Source: Mallotus nudiflorus
Taxonomy: Eukaryota; Streptophyta; Magnoliopsida; Malpighiales; Euphorbiaceae
Assembly: GCA_947683625.1 (NCBI GenBank)
Contig: CANTUR010000892.1
Location: 876,001 to 940,000 of the forward strand
Direction: 5' to 3'
DNA: 64,000 nucleotides
The position numbers and the translations under genes were made by a program. This document shows, piece by piece, positions 24,781-35,949 of the stretch; the first letter of the stretch is position 1; each line of letters begins with the position of its first letter. The notes under the pieces were generated by a model that was not told where the DNA came from, did not search any database, and worked only from the letters and a program-made list of their open reading frames with translations.

Positions 24781-25448
24781 TGTCTGCTTCACAGTTCCGG
24801 TCAGATTTTGCTATTGGAGAATTGCAATCTGTTTCAAAACCCTTCATTTTCCACTACTTTTCAATTTTGTAACTGAAATTAAAAGCACCCAAGACCAAAA
24901 TGAAAGCAACAATGTAAATAACCTATGAAGCATACAGAGTGTCACATGGCACCACCAATATGAGGCGACAAAATTTATATATTTAGTTATTATATATTTT
25001 TACACATTATGACAGTAAATAATATATATATTTTAAAATGATTAATTAAATAATTTTAATAAATTAAAATTAAAATTTAATTAAATATAAAAATGATATC
25101 TTAAAATGTTATTACGATAATTTTATTTTTTATTTTTTATTTAAAGTACATATATATTTTTAATGTGTGGTAATAACAATGATTGAATAGATAAAATAAA
25201 AGAATAATAGAAAATAATTGAAAAATGGATGTTTTAGTTAGGATAAAAAAATAAAATTTTTTATGGAAAAAAAGAGTAATGTTTTGATGTAATAGAATTT
25301 GAGTGTTTTATATAAAATAGAGCAATAAGATTTTTTTATATTTTTTATAAGATAATATTGTAAATTTTAATAACTCAACATATAAGTTTTTAACGGAATT
25401 ATAAAGAAGAAAATTTGTCAAATTTTAAATTTAATAATTTTAGAGCTC
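24781..25448. other. AT-rich DNA left of element 1
   Basis: From 24960 the sequence is A/T-rich with no gene. A block around 25025-25130 resembles 13870-13960. The last 40 bases, ending in GAGCTCAACAT, resemble 19675-19720, just before the Helitron-like terminus. Confidence 0.5.
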
Positions 25449-25453
25449 AACAT

Positions 25454-28400
25454 TGTCACGACCCAAAATAGGGGCCATGATCGGCGCTAGGGAACGAGAA
25501 TTCTTTCGAATCCAGAACCCGTAGCAAGCCTAAAAATAAAATAAAACATGCACTAATAGTAGCAATATATAATGCAGCGGAAATAAAAATCATAAATATC
25601 ATAATAACAATTTCATTAATTGGATTTAATTTAAATCTCAACTCATCACATATATATAAAATCTTTTTAATACAATCCAATTCAATTTTTTAAAATGCAT
25701 CTCGCATAAATATAATACATAAAATCTCATAATTAATTTACAACTACTGCAGTGTCTAGATTATAAAAATAGGACTCAAGTAAGCAGTTTACACAAAGAA
25801 GCCGGGGCGGAAGAAATCCGACGTACAGGCCTGCTACTGAGGTCTGAAGATGTTGACTCTCCTGAAAAATGGTCAACAGAGGGGAGTCACACCTCATTGA
25901 GTGAATTATTATAATATATATACATACACACTAAATGATAATGCATACAGTCAATAGTATATATCTAATATGTATATATACAGGCAAATACACACAGATG
26001 CAATAAAATCATTTTATATATTTCATTGAAAATCATCGTTTATGAAGGATCAAATAGAACCCTATAATATCGAAACCTCAATCAGTGTTAGACAACACTC
26101 TGGCCATACATGCTCACTTAATCCAAATATACCCACTTAATCCATTTAGACAGTAGACTGGCCCCGAGACACTAAGTCAACCGAGCTCCAGCAGTCTGAC
26201 TGCCAGTGTGATTGGCCCCGAGACACTTGGTCAACCGAGCTCCAGCAATCACACCTCCAAACCATATCTCACACATCAAATAATCATATTTAATCAATAT
26301 CCACAAATGGTTAGTAATAAAGCCTAAATACTATAGGCGTACCAATACATACTCGGTCCTAGTGCTGCCCACTAGGTAGCACGTTCTATCGATATCCTTC
26401 ATTAATAAATATAAAACATTCATTCATAAATAAATGATGCATGAATTTAAATGAAATAACAATATAAACCATATATATACCGGAAATATACCAAAAGTAA
26501 ACCAGGTATATTTCAAGTATATATATGTCAAATGAATTCAATCAATTTACAATTTAAGCTAGAAATATATTTAAAAACATTTTAAGTATGATTTATTAAT
26601 AAAACATGCATATAATTTAATATATACCAAAAATAAACCAAAAATATACTTAAATACAAATCACATTATTTATGCATTTTAATCAAAATAAAACATATAT
26701 TTCTAAATAATGCATCCTAAAGCATATATACATAGTATAGTAACTCACAAATTAGTGCGCTCCACGAGATGGATCCGACGAGCCTAGTCCACTAGCCCTC
26801 GGTCTCGGCGCAACTAAACAAGCAATAATGACAGACATTAGAATAAACCTAACAGAAATCCTAGAATTCGATCTAGAGTATCGATATCAGGGTTCGACCG
26901 GATATCACGTTTTACGAGAATTCTACCGAAAATCTGACAGAACCTCCCCTGTAAAATGGACATCTCTCTACTCAAAAGAGTAGAGCCGACCCTGTAAGGA
27001 AATACACTTCGAAAAACTACACAGAGCACAATTAAAATCCCACGGTCGGACTCCAAACTACAGTCTACCGACCGAAGTCCACAATTCACAGAATAATTAT
27101 GAAAATACCAAAAATACCCTTATATCACAGAAATTCATTTTATAGGTAGAAATTACATAATTAACCTTAAAACACAGTAAAAACCGATAAAAACTCATTT
27201 TATTAGTAAAATCGTATATTATATATATAATTTAAAATAATTCACGAAAAATAGTTTTAATTAGTTAAAAATACTAAATAATTTGTAGAAATCATTTTTA
27301 TACCCTAAATAACTATTAAAACCAATTAAATTACATTTTGGCCAATTCAGGGTAAAATTATCAAAATACCCCTGTATATATAAATATACTTAAATTACTT
27401 CAAAAATTCACCAAAAATAGTATAGTTATTCAAAATTAATTTTCTCAACATATTTACCAATAATATAAATAATTAAACTCAATTAACCAATTAAATTCAA
27501 ATAAAAACACATTTAACCTAATTTTCCCAAAATCACATAAACTTCAATAATTCAAAATAAATACATAGAATTTCATAAAAATTCCAAATAAATTCCTATA
27601 ATTCATTTAAACACCTAGTTTAACCATAAAACACAATTTCATAATTTAAATAATTAATTTCCGAAAATTAGAAAATAATATTAAAATATTCAAAAATACC
27701 CAAAAATCCAAAAAATCTCCAAAAATTCCATAAAAATTCATACATGTAGATTAAGCTACTAGGATCAAAATTTGTGAAGGAATTATTCATGAATCAACCA
27801 AGAAAAATTCGAAAAAAATCAAAAACCCAATATGGCCGAAATGGGAAAATTCAAAACTAAGCAAATCTAGACCATTTAAGTTCAAACCAAAGCTAGAATC
27901 ACACTCACCGGTGCTCAAGGAGAAGAAAGAGACTGGCGGTGTCAAAAACGATGGTCGGAATCGTGGTCGACGGCGAGGAGAAGAAGTTTCGGCCAAAAGA
28001 AAAAAATGGGGTAGCCGGTGCCGGAGAAGGAGGCTGGGGGCGGCGGAGTGGCTGGCTAGGGAAGGTGGAGCTGCTAGCGGCACACCGACGGCCGGGGATC
28101 GGGAGTTGCAGTGGGAGGGGAAGGGTAGTCGCGCGGGAAGGAAGAAGAAGAAGAAGAAGAAGAAGAAAAAAAGAAAAGAAAAGAAAAAGAAAAGAAAAAG
28201 AAAAAACAAAAAGAAAAATAATAAAAATTTTAATAAAATATTTGAAAAAATTTCACATCCACACATATAATTTAATATTTTAATAATTTAATAATAAATA
28301 AAAATAATTAAATAACAACAAATTAATAAACAAATAATAAGATATTAGGGTAATATATATTAAACCCTAATTAAATAAATATTGCACATATACACGGTGT

Positions 28401-28664
28401 TTAGCAATTTAAAAATACATATGAGTTCATGAAAGTCCGTAAATCTATTTAAAATAATTAATAATAAATTATTTACGTGAAAATTTTCCCGAAAATGAAA
28501 GTCCCGAAAAAATTTTACGTAAAGGACTTTAAATAATATACAATAATTAAAATAGGTTTTAAATATATATCAATTCGTAAAAATATCGTAATATATATTC
28601 AAAAATTATTAACACTGCATATCCCGGTATAGTGTAAAAATGTTTAAAAATACAGGATATTACA
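25454..28664 (-). repeat. 3' LTR of element 1 (3211 bp, full length)
   Basis: It runs (plus strand) from TGTCACGACCC to GGATATTACA. In minus orientation it shows the family layout: GC-rich block (about 27912-28150), donor-like GTGAGT (complement of 27903-27908), AT-rich block to CTTACAG (acceptor 26992-26993), hairpin CTCTACTC/GAGTAGAG (26966-26985), GTGAGT (26743-26748), acceptor TTTTTCAG (25862-25863), GTAAAC (25787-25792) and TTTTTAG (25530-25531). The Lys/Arg- or Ser/Phe-rich open frames around 27787-28283 are the GC-rich/GA-rich block read in several frames, not genes. Confidence 0.96.
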
Positions 28665-28677
28665 GTCTTCCCCCCTT
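28665..28677 (-). promoter_or_regulatory. polypurine tract of element 1
   Basis: On the minus strand AAGGGGGGAAGAC directly abuts the 3' LTR. It would prime plus-strand DNA synthesis. It follows the TTCGAGGACGAATTCTTGT segment commonly found just upstream of the tract in this clade; the same arrangement is in element 2. Confidence 0.9.
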
Positions 28678-28711
28678 ACAAGAATTCGTCCTCGAATTCC
28701 AGAAAACAAGA

Positions 28712-29875
28712 TCAAGAAGGAAAGAGATACGGGTAAGAAGCTCGCATCTCAGCTTCAGTCTCCCACGTATGCTCCTCGACTCTGTTGCTACGCCATAGAA
28801 CCTTGACCATCGGAATCTGCTTCGAACGCAACTGTCAAATTTGATAATCAACGATCGCCATAGATTCTTCCACAAACGTCAAATCTTCACTCACTTCTAC
28901 ATTGTCGGGTTGCAACACGTGTGAAGGGTCTGAGATATACTTCCTCAACATCGAGATATGAAATACTAGATGCACTTGTGACATACTCGGAGGCAAATCC
29001 AATCGATATGCAACAGTGCCAACTCTCTCCAGAATCTCAAATGGTCCAATATATCTCGGTGCTAACTTATCCTTTCTACCAAATCTCATCACACCCTTCA
29101 TCGGAGATACCTTCAGAAAAATAAAATCTCTAACCTGAAACTCCTCATCTCTGCGCCTAGGATCCGCATAACTCTTCTGTCTGCTAATTGCGGTCTCTAA
29201 TCTTCGCTTAATCATGGCGACTTTCTCTATAGCATCTTGAACCATCTCAGGTCCAGTCAAAGCTCTCTCTCCAATCTCATCCCAACTCAATGGGGATCTA
29301 CACTTCCTTCCATATAACGCCTCGTATGGTGCCATGCCAATACTGCTATGGTAGCTGTTATTATATGCAAACTCAACAAGTGACAAATGATCATCCCAGC
29401 TACCTCCCAAATCCAGGACACACATCCTCAACATATCTTCCATTGTCTGGATCGTCCTCTCAGACTGACCATCTGTCTGAGGATGAAAAGTAGTACTGAA
29501 ATCCAACCTAGTGCCCATCGCTTCCTGCAACTTCTGCCAAAAATGAGAGGTAAACACTGAACCTCTGTCTGACACAATGGACATAGGTACTCCATGAAGG
29601 CACATAATATGCTTCACATACAACTTCGCCAATCTAGCAACTGAATAAGTGGCTTTAACAGGCAAGAAATGTGCAGACTTCGTCAACCTGTCTACAATCA
29701 CCCAGATGGAGTCGTATCCATCCTTCGAACAAGGTAAACCGACCACAAAATTCATAGCTATCCTTTCCTACTTCCACTCAGGAATAGGAAGAAGCTGAAG
29801 CTTCCCAGAAGGCTTCTGATGTTTGGCTTTCACTTGCTGACACGTCAAGCACTTCACAATATAATCAGCGACATC
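28712..29875 (-). pseudogene. element 1 integrase with chromodomain-like C-terminus (defective)
   Basis: This is the C-terminal part of the polyprotein, in the same frame as RT. The zinc-finger region (CLTCQQVK) lies just after a stop at 29876-29878. A second stop replaces the Trp of PEWKWER (about 29769). The catalytic core starts at 29755 and shows VDRLTKSAHF, IVSDRGSVFTS and TDGQSERTIQT. The first acidic residue of the D,D-35-E triad is lost: the segment reads MNFVVGLP, whereas element 2 has MDFVVGLP. The core ends VAIVDYQ-like at a stop (28835), where element 2 has Arg (CGA-to-TGA type change). The tail VKVLW..EEHTWETEAEM, a chromodomain-like segment that in this clade may guide insertion, ends at 28712. 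Integration function is lost. Confidence 0.93.
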
Positions 29876-31450
29876 CTACTTCAATCCATCCCACCAGTAT
29901 AAATCTCTAATACTGTGGTACATCTTAGTAACACCCAGATGTACGCTATAAGCTGTAGAATGTGCTTCTTCTAGGATCTCTTCTCTCAAATTATCCACAT
30001 CAGGAACACACAATCTACCACTGATCCACGACACACCATCATCATCGAGTGTCAAATCAGTGAACTTCCCTGCTCTGACATTCTCTGCAAGTTCTTTTAG
30101 AATAGGATCTCGACTCTGAGCTGCTTTAATCCTATCCCTCAATACATATCGTACTTTAAATTGAGCTAGCAGTCCACCTGATCTACTAAGCTTCATCATC
30201 AGACCTTGATCTACCATCAGATGCAACTCCTGGATCAATGGTCTCCTCTCAACACTGATGTGAGCAAGACTGCCTGAGGACTTTCTACTCAAGGCATCTG
30301 CTACCACATTAGCTTTACCCGGATGATATAAGATCTCACAATTATAATGTTTCAACAGTTCCAACCATCTCCTATGCCTCAAATTCAAATCTCGCTGCTG
30401 AAAAATGTACTTAAGGCTCTTGTGATCAGTAAATATCTCACAAGTCACCCCGTACAGATAATGTCTCCAAATCTTCAAAGCAAAGATCACTGTAGCCATC
30501 TCAAGATCATGTGTGGGATAGTTCTGCTCATGCTTCTTCAACTGCCTTGAAGCATAGGCTATCACTCTTCCATTCTGCATCAACACACAACCAAGACCAA
30601 TTCTAGAGGCATCACAGTAAACTGTGAACTTGTCCACACTATTAGGCAAAGCTAATACTGGCATTGTGGTTAACTTCTCCTTCAACAACTGAAAATTGTT
30701 CTCACAAGCTTTTGACCACTCAAATCTAACATTCTTCTGAGTCAAGCGAGTCATAGGGGCTGCAATTCTGGAAAAATCGTGTACAAATCGCCTATAATAC
30801 CCGGCTAAACCCAGAAAACTCTGAATCTCTATAACAGAAGTAGGTCTAGGCCATTCAGACACTGCCTCAATCTTCTGTGGATCAACCTGAATACCTTCTT
30901 TAGACACTACATGTCCAAGAAAAGAACCACTCTCCATCCAGAAATCACACTTCGAGAATTTAGCATAAAGCTGATGATCTCTCAGTGTCTGTAGTACAAT
31001 CCTCAAGTGATATACATGCTCCTCCATAATCTTTGAATATACCAGTATATCATAAATGAAGACTACCACAAATTGATCTACATAAGGTCTGAATACCCTG
31101 TTCATCAGGTCCATAAAAGCTGCTGGTGCATTAGTCAAACCAAAAGACATCACCAGAAACTCATAATGGCCATATCGAGTGTGGAATGCAATCTTAGGAA
31201 TATCAGCTTCACTGATCCGCAGCTGATGATAACCCGACCTCAGATCAATCTTAGAAAAGAACTGTGCACCCTGTAGCTGATCAAACAGATCATCTATCCT
31301 TGGAAGAGGATACTTGTTCTTCACTGTCACCTTATTTAGCTCTCTGTAGTCAATGCACAGTCTCAGGATACCATCCTTCTTCTTCACAAACAGGACTGAT
31401 GCACCCCAAGGAGAAACACTAGGTCTGATAAAACCCTTATCCAACAACTC
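29876..31450 (-). pseudogene. element 1 reverse transcriptase and RNase H, plus integrase zinc-finger start (defective)
   Basis: This long open segment holds the RT palm and fingers (PSVSPWGASVLFVKKKDG, KIDLRSGYHQ with the first catalytic Asp). The catalytic box reads FIYDILVYS instead of FIDDILVYS: codon 31052-31054 is Tyr, and element 2 keeps Asp. RNase H is intact in its acidic residues (YCDAS, HDLEMA, FTDHKS, ADALSR). The start of the integrase HHCC finger follows (HSTAYSVH..TKMYH). A stop at 31451-31453 (Gln codon in element 2) separates it from the protease segment, and a stop at 29876-29878 (Lys in element 2) from the rest of integrase. The polymerase would be inactive as encoded. Confidence 0.95.
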
Positions 31451-32341
31451 TTACAACTGCTCCTTTAACTCTTTCAACTCTGTAGGAGCCATTCTATAGG
31501 GTGGTATAGATATAGGAGTAGTACCTGGAACCACATCTATACAGAACTCAATCTCTCTGTGAGGTGGTAAACTTGGCAACTCCTCGGGAAAAATATCAGG
31601 AAACTCACAAGCAACAGGAACATCTGTGAGTGACAACTTCTCCACTGAAGTATCCCTGACCAATGCTAAATATCCCTGACATCCTTTCCTCAACAACTTC
31701 CTAGCCGTAATAGCAAAAATAAGATTCTGAGGTGCTGAACTCCTATCACCCATAAACTTAAACTCTACTTCATCAGGAATTCTGAACATCACCTCTTTAT
31801 TCCTGTAATCTACCACGACATAGTGCTGAGATAACCAATCCATTCCCAAAATAACATCAAACTCCATCACGTCCAACAAAATCAAATCAGCAGGTAATTC
31901 TCTATCTCCCACGAGAACTGGACAACCAGAAAGAATAATATCAGTGTCCAAAGAATCGCTTAAAGGAGTGGCAACAGATAAAGGAATAGCCATCCTTGAA
32001 GCTTGCCAACAAGATTTAGAAGCAAAAACAGGAGAAACAAATGAATGCGTGGCACCCGGATCAAACAAAACCCATGCATCCAGGTAACAAACAGAAACAA
32101 TACCTGCCACGACTGCATTAGATGCCTGAGCATCCTGTTGAGTAAGATGGAAAACTCTGGCTTGACCTCGACCTCCCTGCTGACTGGTAGAAGCCTAGCC
32201 AACACCTCTGGCACCTCCTCTAGTACCTCTACCATGACTCTGCTGTGGAATAAACTGAGTGGAACTCTGATGCTGGGCTGGTGGTAACTGAAATGGCACG
32301 GATACAGCACTAGCAATCGACTGCTGTGGGAATCGTGGAAT
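31451..32341 (-). pseudogene. element 1 aspartic protease and RT linker
   Basis: In the polyprotein frame after the gag zinc knuckle: linker, then LFDPGATHSFVS, the active-site loop of the retropepsin-like protease (DPGA is the usual variant of DSGA in this clade), then ILGMDWL typical of the same fold. The connecting sequence FPDIFPEELPSLPPHREIEF precedes RT. The open segment from 32110 is uninterrupted up to the stop at 31451-31453. One further stop sits upstream, in the linker. Its role would be to cut Gag-Pol into mature proteins. Confidence 0.92.
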
Positions 32342-33455
32342 CTATGGCTGCTGGTACCTGGAATAAGGACACGATCTAGCAAAATATCCTGTCTGCCCGC
32401 ATCTGAAGCATGTCAGTGGTGTCAGATAACACGGTCCCTGATGGAATCTACCACAAGTCTGGCATACACTGGCCACTGATCCAGAACTACGACCATTGTT
32501 GCTGCTCGAAGCACCTGACCCGAATCTGAATGATCTACGCTGACCTCCACAGCCATGTCTACTACTCCGATGCACTCGCTACTGCTATCTTTAACTCTGC
32601 TGAGTCGGACCTCACTGCTGACTACTAGAACTAACATGAAAACTAGAATACGGAGTAGCCTGCAATCCACTCGACTGAACTCCCAACTGGTAGTAATCAG
32701 GCATCGCTCCCTGCCTAACTAGCCTCAGCTCAATCTCCTTGGCTAACTCAATCATAGACTCTAGAGTAAGTCCTGCTGTAGGCATACCAACAAAAGCTGA
32801 ACCCAAACCAGTAACGTATGTAGTGACTGCGAAATACTGATCTCGCATCAGATCCTCTACATATCTACCCAGACGAAGAAAGTCTCGGATGTATTCCTCT
32901 ACAGATCGATCTCCATGAGAAATACTGGTCAAACGGAGATGATAGCTCAAACGAAGAGGCTCTGGACAAAATCTCCTCATAAATCGCTCTCGAAACTGAG
33001 CCCAGGTCATCGTCATCATATAGGGCTGGATCATCTGAATGAACCAATCTAGGGCTGGTCCCTCGACAGACAACTCGACGATCATGATCCGCTGGTACTC
33101 GATATGAGCAGTCCGAGTCCTTGTCTCAATCGCATGCAGAAAATCTAACGGATCAGAAGTACCATCAAACGCAATCTTGCCAACTCGGGCATAGAACAAA
33201 GTTGCCTCAGGGTCAGACATACCCTGCTGATAGGCAGGCTGAACAACTGGAAAAAATAGGAACATCAAATTCAGGCTCAACAGGCTCCTCGTCCTTTAAC
33301 TCTCTCTGCCTACGGTGACCTGCCGCTCCTTGAGGTCTACCTCTGCCACGACCTCTACGCCTAACTGGCTGCTCAGGAGGTAAAACCTCATCCTGAAAAG
33401 ATTCATCATCCTCGGCCTCAACGACTGGTGGAGCGACACGCGCTCGCCTCCTCAT
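32342..33455 (-). pseudogene. element 1 gag (capsid and zinc knuckle), frameshifted
   Basis: The probable start is the ATG at 33455 (MRRRARVAPP, an Arg-rich basic N-terminus). That frame closes at 33213, while the capsid domain is open in another frame from about 33280: DPLDFLHAIETRT, MTWAQFRERFMRRFCP, RSVEEYIRDFLRLGRYV. One frameshift lies in the overlap. Several stops interrupt the spacer (32575-32614). The nucleocapsid region has CQTCGRFHQGPC and then CFRCGQTGYFARSC, where the zinc-binding His of the second knuckle is Tyr. The same Tyr is in element 2, so it was inherited rather than acquired after insertion. Capsid and pol share one frame, as expected for a single polyprotein. Confidence 0.93.
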
Positions 33456-33635
33456 ACTGAAAAGACAAACGGAAAGATTCAGACAAAACAGACAACGGAG
33501 GAATAACGCTGAAAACTAAACAAGGAATACTTATCAAGACGTACTCGAACCTAATTCACTGCAGTAGTTCAACAGAAAACACAACTTAAAAACTAGGGCC
33601 ACAACTCACATAACTAAGCCCTGACACAGAACCAG

Positions 33636-33647
33636 GCTCTGATACCA
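33636..33647 (-). promoter_or_regulatory. primer-binding site of element 1 (initiator-Met tRNA)
   Basis: The minus strand reads TGGTATCAGAGC, complementary to the 3' end of plant initiator methionine tRNA. It starts 4 bases inside the 5' LTR border. This is the start point of minus-strand DNA synthesis and fixes the element's orientation. Confidence 0.95.
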
Positions 33648-33651
33648 ACTT

Positions 33652-35944
33652 TGTCCCGACCCAAAACAGGGGCCATGACCGGCGCTAGGGAACGGGAATT
33701 CTTTCAAATCCGGAACCCGTAGCAAGCCTAAAAATAAAATAAAACATGCACTAATAGTAGCAATATATAATGCAGCGGAAATAAAAATCATAAATATCAT
33801 AATAACAATTTCATTAATTGGATTTAGTTTAAATCTCAACTCATCACATATATATAAAATCTTTTTAATACAATCCAGTTCAATTTTTTAAAATGCATCT
33901 CGCATAAATATAATACATAAAATCTCATAATTAATTTACAACTAATGCAGTGTCTAGATTATAAAAATAGGACTCAAGTAAGCAGTTTACACAAAGAAGC
34001 CGGGGCGGAAGAAATCCGGCGTACAGGCCTGCTACTGAGGTCTGAAGATGTTGACTCTCCTGAAAAATGGTCAACAGAGGGGAGTCAGACCTCACTGAGT
34101 GAATTACTATAATATATATACATACACACTAAATGATAATGCATACAGTCAATAGTATATATCTAATATGTATATATACAAGCAAATACACACAGATGCA
34201 ATAAAATCATTTTATATATTTCATTGAAAATCATCGTTTATGAAGGATCAAATAGAACCCTATAATATCGAAACCTCAATCAGTGTTAGACAACACTCTG
34301 GCCATACAGGCTCACTTAATCCAAATATACCCACTTAATCCATTTAGACAGTAGACTGACCCCGAGACACTAAGTCAATCGAGCTCCAGCAGTCTGACTG
34401 CCAGTGTGATTGGCCCCGAGACACTTGGTCAACTGAGCTCCAACAATCACACCTCCAAACGATATCTCACACATCAAATAATTATATTTAATCAATATCC
34501 ACAAATGGTTAGTAATATAGCCTAAATACTATAGGCATACCGGTACGTACTCGGTCCTAGTGCTGCCCACTAGGTAGCACGTTCTATCGATATCCTTCAT
34601 TAATAAATATAAAACATTCATTCATAAATAAATGATGCATGAATTTAAATGAAATAACAATATAAACCATATATATACCGAAAATATACCAAAAGTAAAC
34701 CAGGTATATTTCAAGTATATATATGTCAAATGAATTCAATCAATTTACAATTTAAGCTAGAAATATATTTAAAAACATTTTAAGTATGATTTATTAATAA
34801 AACATGCATATAATTTAATATATACCAAAAATAAACCAAAAATATACTTAAATACAAATCACATTATTTATGCATTTTAATCAAAATAAAACATATATTT
34901 CTAAATCATGCATCCTAAAGCATATATACATAGTATAGTAACTCATAAATTAGTGCGCTCCACGAGATGGATCCGACGGGCCTGGTCCACTAGCCCTCGG
35001 TCTCGGCGCAACTAAACAAGCAATAATGACAGACATTAGAATAAACCTAACAGAATTCCTAGAATTCGATCTAGAGTATTAAACATAGAATCGATATCAG
35101 GATTCGACCAGATATCACGTTTTACGAGAATTCTACCAAAAATCCGACAGAACCTCAAACCAAAGCTAGAATCACACTCATCGGTGCTCAAGGAGAAGAA
35201 AGAGATCAGCGGTGTCGAAAACGGTGTCCGGAATCGTGGTCGACGATGAGGAGAAGAAGTTTCGGCCAAAAGAAGAAAATGGGGTAGCCGGCGCTGGAGA
35301 AGGAGGCTGGGGGTGGTGGAGTGGCTGGCTGGGGAAGGTGGAGCTGCTGGCGGCACATCGAAGATCGGGGATCGGGAGTTGCAGCGGGAGGGGAAGGGTA
35401 GTCGCGCGGGAAGGAAGAAGAAGAAGAAGAAGAAGAAGAAGAAGAAGAAGAAGAAAAAAGAAAAGAAAAGAAAAAGAAAAAAAAAAGAAAAAGAAAAAGA
35501 ATAAAAATTTTAATAAAGTATTTGAAAAAATTTCACATCCACACATATAATTTATTATTTTAATAATTTAATAATAAATAAAAATAATTAAATAACAACA
35601 AATTAATAAACAAATAATAAGATATTAGGGTAATATATATTAAACCCTAATTAAATAAATATTGCACACATATACGGTGTTTAGTAATTTAAAAATACGT
35701 ATGAGTTCATGCAAGTCCGTAAATCTATTTAAAATAATTAATAATTAATTATTTATGTGAAAATTTCCCCGAAAATGAAAGTCCCGGGAAAATTTTACGT
35801 AAAGAACTTTAAATAATACACAATAATTAAAATAGATTTTAAATACATATCAACTCGTAAAAATATCGTAATATATATTCAAAAATTATTAACACTGCAT
35901 ATCCCGATACAATGTAAAAATATTTAAAAATACGGGATATTACA
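33652..35944 (-). repeat. 5' LTR of element 1, carrying a 0.94-kb internal deletion
   Basis: It runs (plus strand) from TGTCCCGACCC to GGATATTACA. It matches the 3' LTR except that the equivalent of about 26950-27885 is missing: CAGAACCTC joins AAACCAAAGC directly near 35156. Only a two-base microhomology is visible at the join. The loss removes nearly all of the first predicted LTR intron, its acceptor and the first hairpin, leaving a 2293-bp LTR. Confidence 0.95.
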
Positions 35945-35949
35945 AACAT

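Larger units (their letters stand above)
25454..35944 (-). mobile_element. element 1: complete but inactive Ty3/gypsy (Tekay/Del-like) LTR retrotransposon
   Basis: Both LTRs, the primer-binding site, polypurine tract and gag-pol are present in minus orientation, flanked by the 5-bp duplication AACAT (25449-25453 and 35945-35949). Termini are TG..CA. The order gag, protease, reverse transcriptase, RNase H, integrase, chromodomain-like tail in one frame, the tRNA-iMet primer site and the long LTRs fit the Tekay/Del chromoviruses. The LTRs differ at only a few percent in the segments I compared (about 8 differences in 320 bp), so insertion is fairly recent, apart from a 0.94-kb deletion in the 5' LTR. 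It is coding-dead (stops, a frameshift, D-to-Y in RT, D-to-N in integrase), so new copies would need proteins from another element. Confidence 0.97.

Noticed and set aside
27787..28283. Open frames of 110-160 codons on both strands (Lys/Arg-rich or Phe/Ser/Pro-rich)
   Set aside because: They are the CT/GA-rich block of the LTR read in several frames. The same kind of frames appear in every LTR copy (for example 8381-8713, 35178-35550, 15896-16189, 40400-40660), with stops and lengths not conserved.
31960..32382. 140-codon minus frame overlapping gag/protease of element 1
   Set aside because: It is out of frame with the recognised CCHC knuckle and DPGA protease loop, which define the real frame.
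35100..35200. Loss of intron 1 by splicing as the cause of the 5' LTR deletion in element 1
   Set aside because: The breakpoints are not at the GT..AG positions: 22 intron bases remain on the donor side and exon bases are lost on the acceptor side. An ordinary microhomology deletion fits better.
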